Shown here: piece by piece, positions 6,482 to 10,562 of the stretch
How the letters are laid out: the number at the start of each line of letters is the position of its first letter
How positions within the stretch are numbered: position 1 is the stretch's first letter
From: Ochromonadaceae sp. CCMP2298
Lineage: Eukaryota; Sar; Synurophyceae; Ochromonadales; Ochromonadaceae
Assembly (NCBI GenBank): GCA_026770595.1
Contig: MU634730.1
Location: 1-10,562 of the forward strand
Length of the DNA stretch: 10,562 nt
Direction of reading: 5' to 3'
Notes under the pieces: generated by a model
Databases searched by the model: none
What the model was told of the DNA's origin: nothing
What the model saw: the letters and a program-made list of their open reading frames with translations, nothing else
Position numbers and translations under genes: made by a program

Positions 6482-7107
6482 TTACATAGTCGCCAGCTTA
6501 TCTGCTATGATCTTCGACTTCTGCTTCTTGGCGATCATCACCTTGAACCGCCCAAAGTCACCAAGATTCTTCCTCGCAGCCTTAGCGTCAACCTTCTTTG
6601 ACCAGGTGGTGGCCTTCCAGGCAGCCATGGTGTTCTGCTCCGTCCAAGCCTTGGTCAGGTTCTTCTGCGTGGCGTTGCGGGGAAGCTTCTTCACCACAAC
6701 GTCCGTGAGCGCGATGCACCTGACACCAATCACCTGGCGGTGGATGCCAGTGATCGACTGGGGGCCGTCAACTAGAACCTAAGAATGAAGGGGGGGCAGG
6801 GTCAGATACGGCTTTATCACGCAGGCTCAATCCAAATCCACCGTTTCCGAAAAGCCTTACCCTCTTGCCATCAACGATGTCAATAATGGTGGCGATGCTG
6901 CCGGCCATGGGGCCGTAGTTGATCATCACAACTCTGCCAACCTCGACGAATCTAGTGAACGGCTGTGGAAAGGAAGAGCAGGAAGAACAAAATGATGAAG
7001 GTTAGGGCAATCGTCCAAGACGGCGAATTAATTACGCGCACTGCCGCGCTAGAACTTTCTACAGCTCCGCGGCCGTCCCGCAATACAGAAGGAAGCCCAC
7101 TCACCAT
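6482..7107 (-). CDS. RPL14: 60S ribosomal protein eL14, three exons
   Basis: eL14 is a component of the large subunit of the cytosolic 80S ribosome. Exon 1 is only the ATG (7107-7105), followed at once by the donor GTGAGT. Intron 1 spans 7104-6963 (142 nt) and ends CACAG. Exon 2 (6962-6861, 34 codons) encodes the KOW/SH3-like barrel: [18 protein letters not shown], then [15 protein letters not shown]. Intron 2 spans 6860-6779 (82 nt), with donor GTAAGG and acceptor TTAG. Exon 3 (6778-6482, 98 codons plus TAA) continues [15 protein letters not shown], then the C-terminal part with [19 protein letters not shown] and a basic tail ([16 protein letters not shown]). Both introns are phase 0, and the spliced protein is 133 aa, normal for the family. 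The reading frame is intact. The single-codon first exon resembles the 5' introns common in ribosomal protein genes. It lies downstream of SSB on the same strand, with about 500 bp between. Confidence 0.95.
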
Positions 7108-7293
7108 CTTGATCGGCTGGAAGAAAGCTTCGAATAATCTGGGTGGCTGAATGTTCTTGTGTGGGCAGCAAGATGGTTATCATAGAGGAGCAATAGCTCT
7201 GGGAGCAGCTCCAGTGGAGCCACCACCCACCACAAGAAAAAGAGAGCTGGAGAAGAGAAAAGGGGGACGGGACTATGGCTCGGGCGGTTGCCG

Positions 7294-7475
7294 GAAAAGT
7301 CTTCCAAAAACCAAGAAAAAAAAGCTTCCAAAAAAGATTTCCACATTTTTATATGGATAACGACGTCAATATCTTTTGGGAAGAATTTTGTTTCTTCTTT
7401 ATTGGCGTCGTTACCCATATAAAAATGTGGAAAAAATCTTGGGTAATTTTTTTTCTTGTTTTTTGGAGACTTTCA
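7294..7475. repeat. Long imperfect inverted repeat between RPL14 and SSB
   Basis: The left arm, about 7294-7371, pairs with the right arm, about 7400-7475, around a T-rich loop of about 28 nt. By eye around four in five positions of the arms pair. Conserved blocks include CCACATTTTTATATGG, AACGACG and CAAGAAAAAAAA. No clear target-site duplication is seen. It lies 187 bp upstream of the RPL14 start and 133 bp downstream of the SSB stop, so it could fall in either untranslated region. It may be a MITE-like fold-back element. Confidence 0.85.
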
Positions 7476-7607
7476 TATATGCTTGCTGTTTATAAAAATG
7501 CTTGTTTCTCGAACAATCACCTATTTAAAAACCCTAATCAATATTTCCGTACAATCTATGCATTGATGCTACAGGCCCGTAAGCCCTGCTGATGATTTAC
7601 AGCCTTC

Positions 7608-8819
7608 TTAGTTATCCCACCACGGCATGCTATCGTCCACAGTATCCCAGGAATTTTCACTTTCACTTGTGCCGGCGTTAGTTGCAGTTGCAGGTGCGCT
7701 AGGGCTGGCAATTGTAGTGACACTAGTGCCTGGAGAGGGCGAGCCAGCACTGACTGGGGCGGCTGGAGCTGCGGGAGAGGGTCTGGTGTAAGCGCTCCCG
7801 GCACGTGCGGGAGCGGCCGATGCGGGAGCGGGTGATGAAGGCGATGCAGCTTTCTTCCAAGCCTTCTCACCGGCCACAGCGGGCACCCATGGCTTCTGAT
7901 ACCCACTGTGCTCTGCGTCACCGACAGTCCCAGACCCAGCCCCATTCCCATACCAAGCCCCAGAACTAGTCCCAGGCGTAGGCCCACGCCCAGCACTCGA
8001 GTCGCTAGTTTGGTCGTCCATCGAAGGCGGCTCCGAGGCGAACCCGCTGTCTGCATTGTACGTTCCCCCAGCTCCCTTGCTCCTGCTGCTATCCACCGTC
8101 TCGAAAATGTCTTGCACTGCCTGGAACTCATCTACATTCAGGAGCTTAGACACCCTCAATCGGAACTGTTTCCGCTCCTCCCCGCTTGCCTTGTCCACCC
8201 ACTTGTTGTGAATCAGGTAGCCCGCTGCGTGCACCTCACTTCCCTTGCGCAGTGTTAACAAGGCAGCCTTCGCGACGTCGTCGAACATCTCCGCGGGCAT
8301 CCACATCGTCTCGGTGGGCTTGAACTTCTCCCAGTCGTGCGCAGCCGTAAAGTGCCCGATCACGCCCAGCTGAGCAGCGAGATGCGAGATTCGAGCGGCA
8401 TTGGTGTTTGAGTAACGCAACGAGTGCAACAGCGCAGAGATAGGGAAACGGAAAATGGAAGGAGTGTTTGGGGGGGGGGGAGAGGAGAGTCCAGAAAACA
8501 TTAGATTTGCAACGGGCTCAGGCTCAACAGGGAGCAGAGGAAGGTGGGCACTTACCGAGAAATTGATAACGTAGTGGCCATTCGACATGTACCGCTCCTT
8601 GGCGTCCATGCCCACTACGCCTGAAATGAGCACCTTGCAGGTGTCGTATCTGCGGGGAGCTGAGGAGCGGCTTTCCTGGTTGTAGTTGGTCTCATCACCT
8701 CTGCCATCGGCCTGCATACGCACATCGCGCGTGGTTACTCTCCTCCCAGTGAAGCTGTTGAACATCCTGAATGCATCTCCACCGAGGAGGAAGAGAAACT
8801 GCAAAATCACGAAGCGCAT
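7608..8819 (-). CDS. SSB: Plastid-type single-stranded DNA-binding protein (SSB), two exons
   Basis: A bacterial-type SSB coats single-stranded DNA during replication and repair, here probably in the plastid. Exon 1 is 8819-8556 (88 codons). The intron is 8555-8370 (186 nt, GTAAGT...CAG, stop-free and a multiple of three, so the unspliced frame reads through). Exon 2 is 8369-7608 (253 codons plus TAA). The product is 341 aa. Residues 1-17 form a signal peptide (hydrophobic FVILQFLFLL, cleavage expected after GDA, then Phe17). Residues 17-35 form an Arg/Thr-rich transit peptide ending VRM. The OB fold spans about 58-170 (KVLISGVVGMDAKERYMSNG; LRKGSEVHAAG; NKWVDKASGEERKQF). A long Ser/Pro/Ala/Gly linker follows, then an acidic tip, DDSMPWWDN, in place of the bacterial DDDIPF. 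An ATG at 8999 would add 60 unrelated residues; I chose 8819 because the signal peptide starts there. A mitochondrial location is less likely but not excluded. Confidence 0.88.
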   Translation of the reverse strand: MRFVILQFLFLLGGDAFRMFNSFTGRRVTTRDVRMQADGRGDETNYNQESRSSAPRRYDTCKVLISGVVGMDAKERYMSNGHYVINFSVSAHLPLLPVEPEPVANLMFSGLSSPPPPNTPSIFRFPISALLHSLRYSNTNAARISHLAAQLGVIGHFTAAHDWEKFKPTETMWMPAEMFDDVAKAALLTLRKGSEVHAAGYLIHNKWVDKASGEERKQFRLRVSKLLNVDEFQAVQDIFETVDSSRSKGAGGTYNADSGFASEPPSMDDQTSDSSAGRGPTPGTSSGAWYGNGAGSGTVGDAEHSGYQKPWVPAVAGEKAWKKAASPSSPAPASAAPARAGSAYTRPSPAAPAAPVSAGSPSPGTSVTTIASPSAPATATNAGTSESENSWDTVDDSMPWWDN

Positions 8820-9228
8820 CCTTGCAGAATCTCTCTGCGATAGCGCTGAGGTGAAAAGCTTCGGGGACCGCTTGGCGTCGGAGGTCCGCACTTTGTCAGA
8901 CACCTGCACGGAATCCTCCAGCGACTGAGCTCGGTACTGTGAAGGCGGAAGCCAGGCAAGCAGAGGTCTACGTGGTTGTAGAGCAAGCACTTTCAACAAG
9001 TTCTTGCCAAGGATGCCTGGGATGCTTGTTCTGTTGTTCTAGGTTCCTGGCCTGCACGGCATACCGGTAAGTTAACGTACTCCGGGTTAGCTTTTATTGG
9101 GTAAATATCGAAAATCGAACCCTTTTTGCGTGACAAAAATTGCTTTTGCGCATAACTTACTCTCTACTGTATACCCCTGCAAGGAGTCACTTTTGTCACT
9201 CAACCCGAATCGGCGAACGAAGCGTAGT
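8820..9228. other. SSB upstream region
   Basis: On the minus strand this region would hold the SSB promoter and 5' untranslated region, possibly with a 5' intron: CTATCGCAG at about 8841-8833 resembles a 3' splice site just ahead of the ATG. The minus-strand frame stays open to 8999 without a recognisable domain. I see no clear promoter motif. Confidence 0.4.
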
Positions 9229-9352
9229 TTTTAACCGTGGAATTTCCTTTTAACCGTGCTGGGTGGCGGTATTGGTTGTGCTGGGTGGTGTGGAAGCAGC
9301 ACCAGAGCTGCTGTTGTGCAGTCGCTTTTGGCAGTTTCCATTCCACGGTTAA
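9229..9352. repeat. Short inverted repeat with TTAACCGTGGAAT arms
   Basis: TTAACCGTGGAAT near 9230-9243 is matched by ATTCCACGGTTAA near 9340-9353. TTTTAACCGTG also recurs directly at about 9249-9259. The intervening GGTGG/GTGCTGG-rich sequence carries no convincing gene. Confidence 0.65.
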
Positions 9353-9580
9353 GAGTCCCAGTTTCCTATTGTGTGTCGTGCCACACCCAAAAGAGTTCAC
9401 TTTCGGAAAACTCCCAAACCGCTTATTTTGCTGGTCTCTGTACCAGTTTAATATGCTTCTTTTGTCACAATTTTATATACCTTTGGCGCACAACTTATTG
9501 GTACAAGGCCAAAACTGCCTTTTTTTGCAACGGCCCCCTGAGGCCTCTCACCTTACTGTACAAAGCAGGCATTCACTGAG
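9353..9580. other. Non-coding stretch upstream of copy B
   Basis: No gene is visible. From about 9490 the sequence (TTATTGGTACAAGG...AACTGCC, then CCTCTCA and CTGTA) loosely matches 1218-1285 upstream of copy A, so the repeat family may begin here rather than at the strongly conserved CCATGGACC. Confidence 0.45.
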
Positions 9581-9720
9581 CCATGGACCAACCCTTGGCA
9601 TTCCTGCTGACCTCCCTGGAATCAGCAGATGTCAAGCGCCTCCGTCTGCTTCCCACCGCGCCGACGCCGGCCAGGAGCACCTCAAGGCCTGGCGGGGCGG
9701 CAAAATGGGAGTATTCTGAA

Positions 9721-9798
9721 AAAATTTCCGGGGGGCCCTGCCCCCCTAACCCCCCGTCCCTCCGGGAGGGCCCCTCCGGGGAGGCCCCTGCGGGGAGC
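9721..9798 (+). repeat. GC-rich hairpin cluster B1
   Basis: Same module as A1: CCGGGGGGCCCTGCCCCCC, CCCTCCGGGAGGG, CCCCTCCGGGGAGG and CCCCTGCGGGG in a row. Confidence 0.85.
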
Positions 9799-9855
9799 AA
9801 AGCTGGCGCAGCACCGCGATCACAGCTGCCGGAGGGGTGAAGTGCGGTGAGGTGG

Positions 9856-9932
9856 GGTGGAGAGCGGTGAGGTGGGGTGGGTTTCCAGGAGTGAGACAGT
9901 AGTCTTCATGGTTCGAACCAGCTTCTCCACCA
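9856..9932 (+). other. tRNA-like / pol III promoter-like core of copy B
   Basis: GGTGGAGA (9856-9863) and TCTCCACC (9924-9931) again enclose exactly 76 nt and are followed by A, giving CCA. The B-box-like GGTTCGAACCA is identical to that in copy A. The A-box-like region is CGGTGAGGTGG, one mismatch further from consensus. It lacks a proper T-stem. Confidence 0.35.
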
Positions 9933-10053
9933 GCCCAAGGTAAGTGGAAATCGATTTGACAGTACGTTATTCAATTATATCTTACTTTTTCAATGAAACA
10001 CTACAACAGCGTCCCGCGCAGTCTCGTCGTGGCTGCTGCGCAGAAGCGTCGCG

Positions 10054-10132
10054 AAAATTTTCCGGGGGGCGCTGCCCCCCTAACCCCCCGTCCCTCCAGG
10101 AGGGCCCCTCCGGGGAGGCCCCTGCGGGGAGC
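10054..10132 (+). repeat. GC-rich hairpin cluster B2
   Basis: AAAATTTTCCGGGGGG, then GGGGGGCGCTGCCCCCC, CCCTCCAGGAGGG, CCCCTCCGGGGAGG and CCCCTGCGGGG. It is nearly identical to B1, closer than to A2, which may reflect exchange between clusters. Confidence 0.85.
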
Positions 10133-10136
10133 AAGT

Positions 10137-10159
10137 GCTGAGCGCTGCTCGCGCTCAGC
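10137..10159 (+). repeat. Small hairpin conserved between repeat copies (copy B)
   Basis: GCTGAGCG and CGCTCAGC pair perfectly around the loop CTGCTCG. It corresponds to 1854-1872 in copy A. Confidence 0.65.
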
Positions 10160-10285
10160 GTGCGTGCTATTCGATACCACTACATCCACCTGTGCGACGC
10201 GAGGCCGGGGCAGGGGGCCACGAACTCTCCTCGCTAAACTTAGGTGCGTTGAGGACGAGTTCTCTCTGCTCAGCTCCTCTCTGCA

Positions 10286-10330
10286 TCTAATCTAATCTAC
10301 TCTACTCTACTCTACTCTACACTACTACTC
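10286..10330 (+). repeat. TCTAC pentanucleotide tract (copy B)
   Basis: About seven TCTAA/TCTAC units followed by CACTACTACTC. It precedes a CCCCAG that matches the conserved CAG|GCATATGG of copy A. Confidence 0.85.
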
Positions 10331-10486
10331 TGTCTATGATGCCTCTGACTCTCTCTACAACACTGCCCCAGGCATATGGGATCGGGGAACCTGGGACCGG
10401 GGCTGGCTGCCGGCAAAATCTTGAACCTGGGACCCCCCCCACGCATCAAAAAAAGGTGAAGATACTATTTTCTGAGATTTAAGAGG

Positions 10487-10562
10487 AGGATTATGGATAT
10501 ATAATATGAGATATGAGATATAAGATATAGGATAATGGATATAGGATAATGGATATAGGATA
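10487..10562 (+). repeat. ATA/GATA-rich satellite, continues past window
   Basis: Short GATATGAGATATAAGATA units pass into a 14-bp period (GGATAATGGATATA). It directly abuts the end of composite repeat copy B and runs off the window edge. Confidence 0.85.

Larger units (their letters stand above)
9581..10495 (+). repeat. Composite dispersed repeat, copy B
   Basis: This is the direct-orientation partner of 1309-2204, with the same module order and a comparable length. Compared with copy A it keeps the fourth hairpin in cluster 2, has a longer TCTAC tract and a perfect eight-pair small stem. Its open frames (for example 9573-9800 minus and 9583-9840 plus) come from the GC-rich repeats and are not conserved as proteins. 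The two copies flank RPL14 and SSB but are too diverged and too gene-separated to be LTRs of one element. Confidence 0.9.

Noticed and set aside
6507-6782. Plus-strand open frame opposite RPL14 exon 3
   Set aside because: Antisense shadow; the minus strand is unambiguously eL14.
7556-8131. Minus-strand 191-aa open frame with GLGLGM and HHPLPHRPLPH stretches
   Set aside because: It overlaps the Ser/Pro/Ala linker of SSB in another frame and is composed of repeat-like translation; a shadow.
7608-8999. Single-exon 463-aa reading of the SSB gene
   Set aside because: It inserts 62 low-complexity residues, including a Pro run from the G tract, in the middle of the OB fold, exactly between a GTAAGT donor and a CAG acceptor, and adds 60 N-terminal residues before an obvious signal peptide.
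1309-10495. Composite repeat copies as the two LTRs of one retroelement
   Set aside because: They are clearly diverged, enclose host genes RPL14 and SSB, and no gag, reverse transcriptase or integrase lies between them.

Overview
The window looks like nuclear DNA from a eukaryotic alga with a complex (secondary, red-lineage) plastid. A cryptophyte is my best guess, but the species is not established. Three things point this way. Spliceosomal introns have GTAAGT/GTGAGT donors and pyrimidine-AG acceptors. One gene is for a cytosolic 80S ribosomal protein (eL14). One gene is for a bacterial-type single-stranded DNA-binding protein (SSB) whose N terminus reads as signal peptide, then Phe, then a basic transit peptide, the presequence used to cross complex plastid membranes. 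The rest is repeat-rich.

Layout. 1-102: TC and TA microsatellites that cut off a Mutator-like (MULE) transposase fragment read on the minus strand (to 945). 1029-4804: a pair of facing inverted termini, each next to a TTAA, framing about 3.8 kb. Inside lie copy A of a composite repeat (1309-2204), a 17-bp satellite with a 70-bp higher-order period (2329-2804), a stop-containing minus-strand pseudogene with a Ser tract (2902-3891), a poorly interpretable stretch, and a symmetric nested inverted repeat (4384-4687). 4852-5206: a complete hAT-type MITE with 8-bp target duplications. 5207-5970: plus-strand coding remnants. 5971-6481: intergenic. 6482-7107 (minus): RPL14, three exons, the first being only the start codon. 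7294-7475: a long imperfect hairpin between the two genes. 7608-8819 (minus): plastid-type SSB, two exons. 8820-9580: non-coding sequence with short inverted repeats. 9581-10495: copy B of the composite repeat, in the same orientation as copy A, followed by another ATA/GATA-rich satellite to the window end.

Only RPL14 and SSB look like intact host genes. They are tandem on the minus strand but belong to different compartments (cytosolic ribosome; plastid DNA maintenance), so there is no reason to think they form an operon. The most unusual material is repetitive. The composite repeat carries paired GC-rich hairpin clusters, a strictly conserved 57-bp core with tRNA-like/pol III promoter features and a perfect splice donor, and a hairpin that shows a compensatory base-pair change between copies. 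The nested palindrome at 4384-4687 has two sets of perfect 23-bp arms whose unrelated spacers are bounded by CTAG. No database search was possible; family assignments rest on motif recognition.
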